A stretch of 64,000 bases of DNA from Paramyrothecium sp. XJ0827 (GCA_020881915.1 JAJFPB010000003.1:1054001-1118000), one strand, 5' to 3'. Positions 52,409 to 63,211 are shown, counted from the stretch's first letter. Numbers and translations are program-made. The notes: generated from the letters alone by a model not told the origin.

Positions 52409-54433
52409 ATGGCCAGTCCTCGAACAAAGGACCAACGTCCCTGCGATAACTGTCGGAGGAGGAAAATCCGCTGTCTCTTTGCCTCCAATGACGCTCTCTC
52501 TTGCATCCTATGCGAAGCTCGCTCCACGAGCTGCACATACTTGCAGAGCCCTCCGCGAAAGAAGCGGGCCCTCTCGGCTCACGATGACACGACTACCACT
52601 AACCAGAACCACACCGCGTCTGGCCGTGCCAAGTCGAGGCAGAAGACGGCGCCGGACGGCGACCTCGTGCTGAGGGACTACACTCAGCTTTCTGGCCGCT
52701 CCTTGTTGAAGGAGACACTGGGACACCAGAATCGCCAATCGAGTCTGGTCATCGGGGCCAGCGCCGACTATGACCCCTCTCTCACACGTTTCCTGCCATG
52801 GACGGCAAAGGGGGAACTTCCGGATTTCAGGCCTCCTCATGTGTTAAGGCGAGCAGATTCTACGACTTGTTTCATGATGAGACCCGACACTCAGGAGGAG
52901 ATGTCTGCCGAGCTGGTCAACCTCGACGCCATTGAGAACTTTGTGTCACCCCATGGGCCCGAACTCGTCAAGATCTACTTCCGCATAGTTCATCCCAGCT
53001 TCCCAATTCTCCACAAGAATGTATTCCTGGAGAAATACGGCAGGAGCTACCGCGAGCTCACGCCTGTGGGCCTCGGTGCCGTCTACATCATTGCGTTGAA
53101 TTGGTGGTCATATAGCCCCGTCCTGTCAAATCTGCCGAAGCCCAATGCGAGCGAGCTGGAGTCCAAGGTTCTCGGCATGCTGTTCGAGGCCCATCGGCGA
53201 CCCAAGATTTCAGATCTGCAGGGAGGTCTCGTGCTGATGCAGTCACCCAACGCCGGGTCCTGGGCCCTGACAGGCCACCTCGTCGCCATGGGCCAGAACC
53301 TAGGCATCAATCTCGACTGCACGGATTGGCAGGTCCCTGATTGGGAGAGAGGCGTGCGCAAGAGAGTTGTGTGGGCGCTGTTCATGCAAGACAAGTGGAG
53401 CGCCTTGATATACGGGAGGGGCTCGCACATCCGACCCGACGATTGGGACGTCAAGCCGCTAGACTCCTCCGATTTCCCCGAGACAGCCAAGGACGATGAC
53501 TGGGAAGAAGGTAGCGCCGACATCGAGAAGGGGAAGCAGACATTTCTCCAAATGGTGGCATTGACTGAGATCGTTGCCGACATTCTCGATTGCTTCTACA
53601 CGCTGAAGGCGCTCCGCACGCCGGGAACACTCCATGGGCTTCTAGACCAAGTCAAGCCTGTCCAGCTGCGTCTCAAGGCCTGGCACGCCAACTTGCCGGC
53701 GGGTTTGTCTGTGGATGAGACTGTCCCCCGAAAACTCTCCTCGGTTGGCTACCTGCACCTGGCATACTACACGGCCGAGATCACACTCCACAGAGCCATC
53801 CTTCGGTGTCACAACGCACCAGCAGGCGCCTGTACCGCAGACACCCAGCTCTACGCCGTCACGCGTCGCGCAGCCGAAACCCGCTTCGTTTCAGCTCTTG
53901 AATTCGTGAAGCGCCTCAAAGCGGAGCATTTTCAAAGTTTTTGGTACTTCTCATCAAGCGTGAGCCTCGCCATCATTGGTATATTCGCCGGCACCTTGTG
54001 CGCCACGGCTCGAGGCGACAACGACAACGATGACAACAACAACCTGGCTGTCGTCAACGCGAGGGAAGAATACATTGCCAAGCTGGCCGAGTATCGCTGG
54101 GTCCTCCGCATCAGCGCGACGGGAGCTGAGTTTATTAAATACGCGGTCGGTATACTAGACTCGGGGAGTCGATTGCTGGAAGAGCAGTTTGGGCGCAACG
54201 CGATGCCGCCTGCCACGCTGCAGTCGCCGCAGTATCGACAAACAGAGGCCCAGGCGCAACGAGCTTTTGGAGATGGCCCCTCTGCTGGATGCTCCCCGGA
54301 CGACGGGGAAGGAAAACAGGACGACGGTGGACTGGAGGACGAGAGTGTGAGTCCAAGCGATAGGGAACCTTACGTTGCGGCATACCTCGACGAATATCTC
54401 ACTTCGCTAGGCGATGCGTCGCATTGGATGTAG
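52409..54433 (+). CDS. Zn2Cys6 transcription factor, Dal81/TamA-like
   Basis: This is a single exon of 674 residues with an ATG at 52409. The binuclear cluster is C12-x2-C15-x6-C22-x9-C32-x2-C35-x6-C42, followed by a basic linker (PPRKKRA). The middle part matches the fungal_trans domain of the Dal81/UgaY/TamA branch: HPSFPILHKNVFLEKYGRSY, IIALNWWSYSPVLS, SWALTGHLVAMGQNLGINLD and FMQDKWSALIYGRGSHIRPD. Dal81-type factors are co-activators of nitrogen-source genes (allantoin, GABA, amino acids), often with a second pathway-specific factor. The position next to the permease and Dcg1-like genes supports that role. The acidic C terminus may be an activation segment. The frame is complete and uninterrupted. 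Confidence 0.88.
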   Translation: MASPRTKDQRPCDNCRRRKIRCLFASNDALSCILCEARSTSCTYLQSPPRKKRALSAHDDTTTTNQNHTASGRAKSRQKTAPDGDLVLRDYTQLSGRSLLKETLGHQNRQSSLVIGASADYDPSLTRFLPWTAKGELPDFRPPHVLRRADSTTCFMMRPDTQEEMSAELVNLDAIENFVSPHGPELVKIYFRIVHPSFPILHKNVFLEKYGRSYRELTPVGLGAVYIIALNWWSYSPVLSNLPKPNASELESKVLGMLFEAHRRPKISDLQGGLVLMQSPNAGSWALTGHLVAMGQNLGINLDCTDWQVPDWERGVRKRVVWALFMQDKWSALIYGRGSHIRPDDWDVKPLDSSDFPETAKDDDWEEGSADIEKGKQTFLQMVALTEIVADILDCFYTLKALRTPGTLHGLLDQVKPVQLRLKAWHANLPAGLSVDETVPRKLSSVGYLHLAYYTAEITLHRAILRCHNAPAGACTADTQLYAVTRRAAETRFVSALEFVKRLKAEHFQSFWYFSSSVSLAIIGIFAGTLCATARGDNDNDDNNNLAVVNAREEYIAKLAEYRWVLRISATGAEFIKYAVGILDSGSRLLEEQFGRNAMPPATLQSPQYRQTEAQAQRAFGDGPSAGCSPDDGEGKQDDGGLEDESVSPSDREPYVAAYLDEYLTSLGDASHWM

Positions 54434-55002
54434 CAGGTGCACCACCTGCAAGATTCTGAGTTTCACGACGATGTAGTATAAGGCCATGGAGAATAACGCC
54501 CCTGCGTTGTCATCGGGGCTGCTATTCACTGGTCGATTGATGAAGTTCTGACCATAGAGTCGGTGTAAAACACAGTTACAGATAGTTTGTTGATGGCTAC
54601 TAATGTCGGATAGTCAAGGTGATATTGAGAAAAGTTTCCAACGTCATCATCCGAAGCAGGCCGTAAGAACCACGCAGACATGGTTCGTGTCTATTATCAC
54701 TTGTTCTAGGGACGATTGATTGTGATCCGTGAATGTCATGATAACGCAGGAAAATTTCGATTGCTACGGCCATGCATGCCTTGAGAATGGTTCTTTCGGT
54801 ATATTTTTGCAAGGATGTCCAGGGGGCGGTCTCCTCCACCTGGCTCAAAGCTCCATGGTTTGGCAGAACTGTTTCGCCTTTGCACCGAAGAGAATCCAAA
54901 TCTTTACCCCATGGATCTTAACTAACTCCGTGGAGGCGCTTATGTTCTGGATCAAGTACGGCATGCCCGTCATCTGGGGCGAGATTATTTCGCTATCAGA
55001 AA
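54434..55002. other. 3' intergenic region and probable rest of the AA9 relic
   Basis: No intact gene. If the AA9 copy was full length, its 3' part would lie here on the minus strand, but I could not recognise it after the first exon-sized block. Confidence 0.45.
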
Positions 55003-55179
55003 GGAGGTGATGGGATTGTAGTCCGGTCACTGCCTTCGAATAATTTGGGCGCCTGGTCGCGAGGAAAATCCTTCGCACCTTGGGTATGTCTTACCTCCAA
55101 TAATGTAAGAAGTCACAGCACCATGGGCCGCCACGAGGGCATGTGCGAGGGCAATGGACAGAGCCGGCCAAAAATGTAT
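55003..55179 (-). pseudogene. Relic of an AA9 lytic polysaccharide monooxygenase (N-terminal part)
   Basis: On the minus strand the sequence encodes a signal-peptide-like stretch (PALSIALAHALVAA), then HGAVTSYIIGGKTYP, then EGFSS and IIRRQ, a stop, and PDYNPITS. AA9 enzymes begin with the copper-binding His directly after signal cleavage, and the HGAVTSY...TYP...EGFS...RQWPDYNP pattern is family-typical. Where Trp is expected before PDYNP, the codon is TGA (55027-55029). The expected start codon reads ATA (55177-55179). Both are single G-to-A changes on the coding strand. This is a broken gene, and the two changes suggest RIP-type mutation (inference). No intact copy is in the window. Confidence 0.7.
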
Positions 55180-56083
55180 GGTCGTGAGAGAAAGACTCGA
55201 GAACTTGAAGTGGCTGTATTTCCAGACCACGGAGTAAGAGGAGTGTTGGGTAATCATTATATGATGGATGTCTGGGCACTGGTGGCCCGACTTGACTTGA
55301 GCCATACTTCTACATCTGGCTCGCCATGGCTACAAAAACAAATACTGGAAGGTGGTGACCGCGATACGCTTTTCATGGAAAGACTCAACAACGTCACAGT
55401 AAAATTAAATCCATCGAGCTAATAAGATCAGGTCCGGCGTAGTGCCGTTCGTTCAGCCAGCACATGTGTTGCAACCTGATGCGGCTTGTCGGATGATAGC
55501 CCTTACATATGAAGACACCTACCACCAAAGGGTGGTTGTTGACGGTACCCAGTCGGAAACTACAGCCATAGTCCTGCGTATCTATCTTTCATTAATCCAA
55601 AATTCCCGTTGTATCACCAAATTTACGCTGTGGGGCGCAGGCACCGGCTAAACGGCACCAAGCAGGCTCAACTGCCGTGATAGAAGAGTCAACTGTGACG
55701 ATCATCAAGGGGCCGATTTGCACAGAGCGAATTATTGTAGGTGAGGAGTGAAAACTGTATGTCGTCTATCATACAAGCAAGCACTTGACAACGAGCGACC
55801 TTTAACCATGAAAAGAGGCCATCGCCTTTTGCCCCATTGCCTTAATGCAGATAGGCAGGTTAGATCAAGCCTGCAGCATCTGGAGCACTGAGAGCTTCTC
55901 GATACTATTTGTACCTGTACCTGTACGTGTATCGCTTTGTTGTGCAGCCTGATAAACCTCGGAGTAGTCTGCAATGGGAAGAACAATGCCCTATATAGAA
56001 GACGGTTAGGAACACTAATTAAGCCTCAACTATCCTTCCTACCAATATCTTTCCAGGGTAGCTCCACGTACCATAGCTGGTGT
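55180..56083. other. Intergenic region, no gene seen
   Basis: AT-rich sequence with only short frames that resemble no family. Imperfect TACCTGTACCTGTAC repeats occur at about 55911-55926. Confidence 0.5.
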
Positions 56084-57468
56084 TTAATCTGAATCTGAGA
56101 TTTGAAGGTATTTAATGTGTGAAAAGTCCGAATATTGTACTTGTGAGAGATCCACTGGAGAAAACCTGGGGGTCACCTTTTCTGTGGCCTTATGCACTAT
56201 GTCCTCCCATGTAAGCCCTTTTAATCCTTTCAGAACTTCATTCACCCGAGGTCGGATCTTGTCCTCCAAGGTGCAGGGGTGCGGACTGTGGCGATTTGCA
56301 GCGCACCATCTTGGCGAGTGGAATTTTAGCATCATATCTTTGAGATTGCAAAGGCTTAGTCCTTCGATGTATGGACCGGGCCTCGAGACAGGAAGCCCAT
56401 TTGCGCGCATCTGCTTCAACAGCGAACCTAACAACATGGAATCGCACTCTATTGGGCAAGCAGATGTGCTACCAAATAGAGGCCCTGGCGAAGGCCCGGG
56501 CGTGCTATCCAACAGAGTCTCTATTAAATCATAAAGTTTACCCGTCAGATCACTAAGAAGCTTTGTACGACGCGACTCAATCCGAGCTGTAATACCAATC
56601 CAATGAGCACTGGGAAGCAGACGAGAGATAAACAGAAAGGATAAAATTTAAACATACACATGGTAGAAGGGGGTATTGGCAGATTTGTTTCCACAGGCCC
56701 CTTAGATTCATTGATGACTTGAAGTGTCATTTTTTCGAGGATATCATGGCAGGCGAAGACCGTGGAAATAAGTAGCCAAGAGACAGTTTCGTCACCCAGA
56801 AGGGCTGGTAGTCTTATTCTTAGACTTTTGACCCAGATTTCGGTGACGAGTTCAAGCGCTTCATGACATTTGTAGTAGTCAACAATAATGGCAATGTGCT
56901 TGAGGGTTTCGAGGCTGATTGTCCTAGGAACGTCCCGGTAGTGGCCATGCATAGTATCCAAAACAATGAGTAATGCCTCGGCATCCCACTCAGACGTCTT
57001 AAGCTCAAAGAGCCCTTGGCTGTTGCGAGTTCCTTCTCCGAATGGCCCTTCGATCATCTTGCGAAACACCTCAGAACCAAGACTCAAATGCCGAGAAGAA
57101 ACCTGAAATCGAATTTCAGTGGCGTTACCTCCATCATCGTATGGCTGGAAAGATTTCAGACTGTCCAGGCTCAAGTTCGACAAAGGCGAAGAATTGGGCG
57201 CATCGGAAACTTTTACATCTTCGGAAGAGCCCTGGTCAGGATTCGGTTTTGAGTCTTCTACTGGAGGTTCCTCGTTAGCAGACGCCACGAAAAGGTTGGA
57301 AGTCACAATAGACGCCGTCATACCAGCGTTTTTCTTATCCTTTTTCTTCTTGTTCTTCTTCTTCGTGTTACGGCAAATCGTGTTGGACTCGAAAAGGTGC
57401 GCATTGGGCTTTGACAGGATCAACTCCGTATCAGGCTTATGATCCAGTTGCAAAAGACTTTCCTTCAT
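56084..57468 (-). CDS. BTB/POZ domain protein, 2 exons, unknown role
   Basis: The minus-strand exons are 56658-57468 and 56084-56586, giving 437 residues. The 71-base intron is GTATGT...TACAG in phase 1, and it restores MSRIESRRTKLLSDL, the helical segment that normally follows this kind of BTB domain in fungi. The N terminus carries a strong nuclear-localization-like run (KKKNKKKKDKK). The BTB fold covers about residues 95-200: EIRFQVSSRHLSLGSEVFRKM, then ALLIVLDTMHGHYRDVP and HIAIIVDYYKCHEALELV. The C-terminal part is Ser/Pro-rich and then helical. These proteins are common in Pezizomycotina. They are usually taken as adaptors in protein complexes, so the function here is inferred only from the fold. 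The exact 3' end is not certain because another GT donor (GTGACC) occurs near the end. Confidence 0.75.
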
Positions 57469-57918
57469 CTCTTAAGTCTGTAATAATTCTTGTCTTAGGA
57501 GCTTTTGGGACGATTCACGACTGAATCAAGGCGGGGCACAGCAGGAAGAGTACAGATTCTTTGCCTATATATCCCAAATTGTGAGTTGGGGGCCGGTTGG
57601 GCTGCATTCCGTGCCCAAAATTCTACACCTGCATCAAGTGTCCTTAGATGGGCGTTTTGATTAGCTGTCATTTATTTCACTCCCACCGAATAATTCCCGG
57701 CCGATGTATGGATCTCTTGTATTGGTCCCTAAACATAAGCTCTCTCAAACCAACAACCCTCTTTATTCCGATCCATGGAGCTTCATGTGACAATGTTACC
57801 TAGTCTCGTATTGTAATTCTGTCAGACATTTCTAAGACATCTAGTACTATTCCTACAACCCTAATGAAGGTTACAAAACTGGAGACTTGTTTCACTGAAA
57901 CATGGTGGATCCAAACCC
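57469..57918. other. Intergenic region
   Basis: Upstream region of the BTB gene. No gene seen. Confidence 0.5.
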
Positions 57919-58488
57919 TCAGTCACGCAAAAACCAATATGAATCTAACACAAACGGCTGCTTCGGCAACAGAAAGGCTTGCTCAATTATGTATGATTGA
58001 GATTTGGGATACTGGTCCTGGATTTTCATACACCGATATAATTCCAACACGACTCGATGCCAGGTTTGCATGTGGCAGCCATAGAAGCTTCGTTTGTCCA
58101 ATCCATGGAGGGATAATTTGAACACTGTCAGATGAGTTGAGAATTTTTCTACTCCAGTGACTGCAGCCCGATTCATCAGCCGAGATCTTAATATGGCGGA
58201 AGCAGTAGAGCCAAGCACGCGCTGCTCTGAGTAAGATATTGCGATGTTCATGACTTCAGTTTCGGACTGCCACACTGTTAAACAGTAGACGGACATCAAT
58301 TTTCGTGAAAGAAAATATCCGGCAGCTGGGTCGGGGCGGTTGTGTAACACGATGCCTGGCTGAATCCGGAAAGCAGAATGTTTAGAGCGGAGGTATGGAA
58401 TGATGCTTGATACAGGGGTACATTTCAGCACAGCCACATTATTGACGCCGACGTGTCCAGGGATTGAAAGCAAGGTACTTGTCGGCAT
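57919..58488 (-). CDS. Hypothetical protein, 189 aa, weak support
   Basis: This is an intact minus-strand frame from ATG at 58488 to a stop at 57919, with ordinary residue composition and no low complexity. It starts next to, and divergently from, the broken Helo-like start at 58540. I recognise no domain. It lacks a signal peptide and clear helices. It may be a chance open frame or a surviving piece of a decayed gene. Splicing was not resolved. Confidence 0.3.
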   Translation of the reverse strand: MPTSTLLSIPGHVGVNNVAVLKCTPVSSIIPYLRSKHSAFRIQPGIVLHNRPDPAAGYFLSRKLMSVYCLTVWQSETEVMNIAISYSEQRVLGSTASAILRSRLMNRAAVTGVEKFSTHLTVFKLSLHGLDKRSFYGCHMQTWHRVVLELYRCMKIQDQYPKSQSYIIEQAFLLPKQPFVLDSYWFLRD

Positions 58489-58539
58489 TGTTGGCTCGTT
58501 CTCGCAACTGACAGAAGCTGCAAAGTCTGAGCTTTAATT

Positions 58540-58757
58540 ATGGAAACTCTCACGATACTTGGTGAAGTTACAGCTAGTATTTCCGTGGCTTCGGAAATTT
58601 TCAAAGCTCTAGACAGCGATATCTACGGATTCCAGATCTAAAGATGCGTCGGAACTGATTATGTCAACGGTGCGGCACGTCAAGATGGTGCGAGCAAATA
58701 TGCTCCGCTTCCAAGTGCTCCTCGGCAGCCGAACGACAGCGCCAGGCAAATGGGGGA
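58540..58757 (+). pseudogene. Broken start of a Helo-like/STAND N-terminal domain
   Basis: An ATG at 58540 opens METLTILGEVTASISVASEI, which resembles the Helo-like N terminus of fungal STAND proteins. The frame stops at TAA 58639-58641. The next frame continues without an ATG as DASELIMSTVRHVKMVRANM, which fits the helix that follows this domain. A single-base frame change between the two would explain it. No downstream domain is visible. Confidence is low because the match is short. Confidence 0.3.
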
Positions 58758-59969
58758 TGAACTCAAGGAATTAGACAGTGGAAAAGAGTTAAGGTTAGGT
58801 TCAGGAAAGGAGGGTGATCGGTGATGTCTAAGAGACGAAAGGATCTATGTTACATTCCATAGCTACTTGCCGGGTTGCTATGCCATCTTGTTGCAAAAGA
58901 AGCAAGCAACTCCTGCTTGAGGGCTAAGCGCAATTATCTCAGCCTATCAAACTCGACTTCCCACATGTCTGTTAGATGTTCAGCCGAGCACACCTTTAGC
59001 CCGTATACCCGTGTTCGTGTCTGAGCATAGGACACAGCGCCGCTTTAACCCCTAGAACCAACTAGCTATATAAGAAATCGGCTGCTATTTTGTAGCTAGG
59101 GCCCTTAAAGAATCAATTTGACAGTGAAGCTGACTCCAAGCAGGGTTCTGTCGTTATTGGGTGCCTCAGCTACATGTCTGTTCAATTTCGGAGTATCTGG
59201 TCGCTCGTGTGAAGAATTCCGTGCAAACCCTTGTTGAAGAAATAGCTAAAGAGTAACTTCAATGCAGCTTCAGCTTCAGCTTGGCCGCCCGTCCGCCTTT
59301 CCCGAGGCGTCCACTATCTACTGGCATCACTGGCCCCCGACCGTGACAAACTTGCATTAGCACCCTGCAGAGCGATCCTACGCATAGAGAATATGAACCG
59401 TGCACCTCGCCGCACTAACTTCTTTGCGAACCCTAAGAGATTGGAGGTGGGCCTAGAACGTTGCTGCAATTCCGAAGGCTTTCTCCAGGGGTGACACGTT
59501 TAGTGAGATGCAACCAAAATTCCACCTACCACGCGAACATGTACTAGCCCCATGTAATGACTTCCTGAGAATACTGCACCAAATGATGATGAAGTGAGAA
59601 AGCTGACCGTATTAAAGATCACAGTCCTCTTGCTCAGCCTTAACTTTCTCGCTCAGAGCCTACATGTCGTCAGCCATGGTGCGATCCTTCCAAGTAATGA
59701 AAACAGAGCAGATTACATAGCGCAGATTGCATAGCGTCGGTTTCACAGAGCAGCTTACACGTGTGGTAATTGGTATGCCGCACGGAGGCTTCGCTAGGAG
59801 AGATGACAAACGAGAACCATTGACTTGCATGCAGCATGCAATCAAATGCAAGCCAGCGGCGAAGTTCTGAGGGATTTTTCATATTGCAGATGCACCTCTG
59901 GTCTATGCGCGGGCTGGAAGCTCAGGCATCACCTAACCCTTGAAAGGGGCATGGGTGTTGGGGGTGTCT
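58758..59969. other. Intergenic region, no gene seen
   Basis: No supported gene. Contains (CAGCTT)n at about 59260-59281 and the upstream region of the BBE-type gene. Confidence 0.5.
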
Positions 59970-59975
59970 TATAAA
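59970..59975 (+). promoter_or_regulatory. TATA box of the BBE-type oxidase gene
   Basis: TATAAA 66 bases before the proposed ATG at 60036. Confidence 0.5.
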
Positions 59976-60035
59976 GAGGCACAGCACTCCCATCGCGGAC
60001 GGCAGTACAATCCGAGACAAGAGCCAAAAGTGAAG

Positions 60036-61692
60036 ATGGCAGCTCTTGCGACTACCTGTGTGAGTCCTACCACCTACACCAGCACCTACACGAGCCGCGC
60101 AATTTCACAATTCTTCAATGCCTGTTCCTGCTTGATGCTGCCTCATTTCAGGCTCGAAAAGAAACCTAATACTCATTAAAGTCTGGCAGTGTCTCGCTCT
60201 GTCATCTCTCCTGCCAAATAAACTATCTTCGGCCGGGAGCGCTCCGTACGTTTCGTCGCTATCGTCCTATTACGCGGCTCAAGTGGCAACCATTTATCCC
60301 CGATGCATTGTCTTTCCAGAGACACCTGAGGATGTTTCCGCTATAATTCGTACCATTACAACGTCCACTTCTTGTGTCAACGCGCAGCAACAGCTTGTAA
60401 CGAAGTTTGCAATCCGGTCAGGAGGCCATAGCCCTAATCTCAATGCTGCTAATGTCGCAGACGGGGTTACTATTGATCTGCGAAAGATCAACCGTATTGA
60501 CGTAGCATCAGATCGATTGACCGTCTCAATCGGTGTTGGAAACAAATGGGGCGATGTCTATGCCAAGCTTGATCCCCTCGACCTGACCGTAGCGGGAGGT
60601 CGCGTCTACGATGTTGGCGTTGGTGGCTTGAGCTTGGGAGGCGGGATCTCGTTCTTGAGTGCCCAGCACGGCTGGTCATCCGACACGATTCAGAACTACC
60701 AGATCGTCTTGGCCAATGGCTCCATCGTCAATGCCAATAATAGAGTCAACGCCGATTTGCTCTGGGCCCTTCGCGGCGGAGGCAATAATTACGGTATTGT
60801 CACGCGTATTGATATGACGGCGATCCCACAAGGATCAGCCTGGGGTGGACAAATAATTCGCACCAGGCTTACATGGCAAGAAGAGGTTGCAGAGCTGGTG
60901 AAGATTAGTACAGCCACGAATTGGGATCCAAACGTTCACATGATCCTCTCGTGGGCATCCGCGCCTATGCCAGGCGGTACGAGAGCTGACTTGGCCGTAA
61001 CATTCTTGGTTTATTCCAAAGCTGGGCAAGAGATTCCGCCCGTTTTCCGCAATTACTCCAACATACCCTCGATACAAAACACCTTGCGCGTTGACGGGAT
61101 TGCATCATTCGCCCGGGAGAATGGAGGTGGTCCCGGTCTCCCTGGACGGTAAGTCACCAATCATACCCATCAAAGCCAACGGCCAGTGCAGCCAGATCCA
61201 GACTAACAGCATTGCAGGAGATATTGGGGAACAGTCACAGCCACTGCAAACGAGGAATTCCTGAGAATAGCTCACTTACGATTTTCCGAGGCCAGCAGAG
61301 GCGCTGCTGAAGTCTCGGGCGCTCATTTTTCCTTGACATGGCAGCCACTTCCTTCTACGCAGTATCTCAAAAACGCAAATGGTAATCCTTTCAACTTGGG
61401 CGACCGCAAAGGTCCTCTGCTCATTGGGTTAGCCATCGGGAACTGGGATAATGCAGCCGACGACGAAAAGTTTGCGCAGATAGTGCAGACTTTGATAAAC
61501 AGTCTCGAAGCCGAAGCACGGAAGCTGAACACGTTCGACTCGTTTTTTTACTTCAACTACTGCGGTGGATGGCAACGGCCATTCAACGGGTATGGCCACG
61601 AGAGCATGCACAGGCTGCAGGACATTATGAAAAAGTATGATCCGGCGCAAGTCTTCATTCGAAACGCTCCTGGAGGCTTCAAGTTGACGTAG
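60036..61692 (+). CDS. FAD-linked oxidase, berberine-bridge-enzyme type, 3 exons
   Basis: The exons are 60036-60059, 60190-61148 and 61218-61692, giving 485 residues. The first coding exon has only eight codons. Its join (GTGAGT...GGCAG) restores CCLALSSLLPNKLS, the usual N-terminal block of this family. Intron 2 is GTAAGT...TGCAG with a GACTAAC branch point. The FAD PP-loop AIRSGGHSPNLNAAN carries His88, expected to be covalently linked to FAD. The second cysteine linkage of two-point enzymes is absent in GGRVYDVGVGG, so one covalent bond is expected. The C-terminal BBE motif is FFYFNYCGGWQ with the final YDPAQVFIRN. Such oxidases act in secondary metabolism or on sugars. No signal peptide is visible, so it is probably intracellular. 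Confidence 0.85.
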
Positions 61693-62713
61693 CTGTATCG
61701 AGAATTTTATTTTTTTTTTTTTTTTTTTTTTAGCTACGGAAGCCCGCTAATAAAAAATTATTCGAGTCAGAATGGAACATAATTTAATTACTTAGATTCA
61801 ATGACACTCCTGTCGAAGATTATCGTTTTGAAGTGATAATGAAGCTACCTGTTTCTCAGCGCTTGACATGAATCTGTTCACGACAAATTGGCACAGTCGA
61901 TTTGGCAGTGTAAGGAAATTCGCGCCGAAGGAAGGATAAGTTTCTGGAATGGAAGAATATGATGACTTTCCTTTTGACGCATTCGATTTAAAAGCTCTCC
62001 ATCTTTTTAAAAGAGAAGAAATGCTAAAGGCCTCGGACGAACACCTTGGGAGGTCAGCGAGCCAGTTTCCAGACTATGTGCCGGTTACACCGAACCAGTG
62101 GCGCGAGAACCCATCTGGACATGGAGATTGATTATTCAGACTAGTAGCATGGGAATGTGTTGCGTAATACATTTTCAAGGATAAACACATGGTGACAGTG
62201 GCGGCTGAACATGAAGCCATGTAATTCTCTCCTGTTGTGATTTTTTTGCGAAGATACAGTGAGATTTGAAGTAGTCACAGTGGTTAGGATTTTGATACCA
62301 GGACACCTAATCCATAACTCAGAAGTATCAGGTACAATTTATGTGGCAGGCCAAAGCTGATCTTTCACATGACCCGTAACATCCTCCGATTTTTGGCACC
62401 TTAAGCGGCTGAAGGGCAGGCAACAAACCTGGTCTGTGTGGAGGTTTAGGCCTAGTTGTGCAGAGGAGGAGGAAGAAGAAACTTCTTTTTGCAATAAACA
62501 CCGGTTAGTAGTCGTTTTAGGATTCCGTTATCAGCTCCTGGTGGTTCCAGGGTTGTCCGCGCCGTCCAGACGATCTCGGATATTCCATATATTGTTTCCT
62601 TTCTGCAGCACAACTAAGAGCATAATAATATCTATATATTTCTCATATAGGCAACAAGTGTTTACATTAAGCTAAGTTTCAGATAATTCCCTCTAAGGGC
62701 CAAAGAGATCTGC
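61693..62713. other. 3' intergenic region with poly-T run
   Basis: A run of more than twenty T begins near 61709, directly after the oxidase stop. A 60-codon frame with an ATG (61949-62131) is present but has no support. No other gene seen. Confidence 0.5.
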
Positions 62714-63205
62714 TCAGTTGTGATAGAGACCCCAGTCGGACGGAATGGTCCTTTGGTTAGGATCGTACTGGCACAGCATCTTGCCCTTAGAGCCAACTCG
62801 GCCGCCACTCGCGAATTTCTTGATAGAGTCATTGATCAAATCAATGATATCTTGGTTTCCAATATTTCCATTGGTCAATCCCAGATCGAAAGATCCCTCA
62901 ATGCCGAAGGCGCAGGTGCCGTAGGTAACGAGCTCGCGGTGATCAATCAATGGGTAGGTCCATGAGCCGCCGTTGCGGATATTGTAGGCAATCCTTTGGC
63001 AATCGGCTACCTTAGGAGAACCACCGGAGGTTTTGTTTTCAAAGGTAGAATTGCCACAGTTGTTGACACTCTTGGCGGCAAGCGTGAAGATCACATCGGA
63101 CTGAGGGTTGGTGGAAACATCATCAGTCGCCTCAACAGGCTCAATGGGAGCGGCATGTGCAAACTCGAATAGCGCAAAAACGGAGGTGACAGCGGAGAGC
63201 TTCAT
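62714..63205 (-). CDS. Secreted Hce2 (Ecp2-like) effector candidate
   Basis: This is a single coding exon of 163 residues. I chose the ATG at 63205, which gives a signal peptide (MKLSAVTSVFALFEFAHAA); the longer frame starts only from a TTG. The Hce2 domain spans about residues 45-155, with NNCGNSTFENKTS, GSPKVADCQRIAYN, TYGTCAFGIEG and GNQDIIDLINDSIKKF in family order, and four conserved cysteines able to pair. Hce2 is the domain of the Ecp2 effector and its homologs, also found fused to GH18 killer-toxin-type chitinases. A remnant of such a chitinase lies in the same accessory region at 43 kb. A 5' untranslated intron precedes the start. Possible roles are plant interaction or microbial competition; which applies cannot be read here. 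Confidence 0.85.
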   Translation of the reverse strand: MKLSAVTSVFALFEFAHAAPIEPVEATDDVSTNPQSDVIFTLAAKSVNNCGNSTFENKTSGGSPKVADCQRIAYNIRNGGSWTYPLIDHRELVTYGTCAFGIEGSFDLGLTNGNIGNQDIIDLINDSIKKFASGGRVGSKGKMLCQYDPNQRTIPSDWGLYHN

Positions 63206-63211
63206 GGTGGC

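Noticed and set aside
61949..62131. 60-residue acidic frame with an ATG
   Set aside because: It is short, has no promoter or family evidence, and lies downstream of the oxidase gene. It could be real but I cannot support it.
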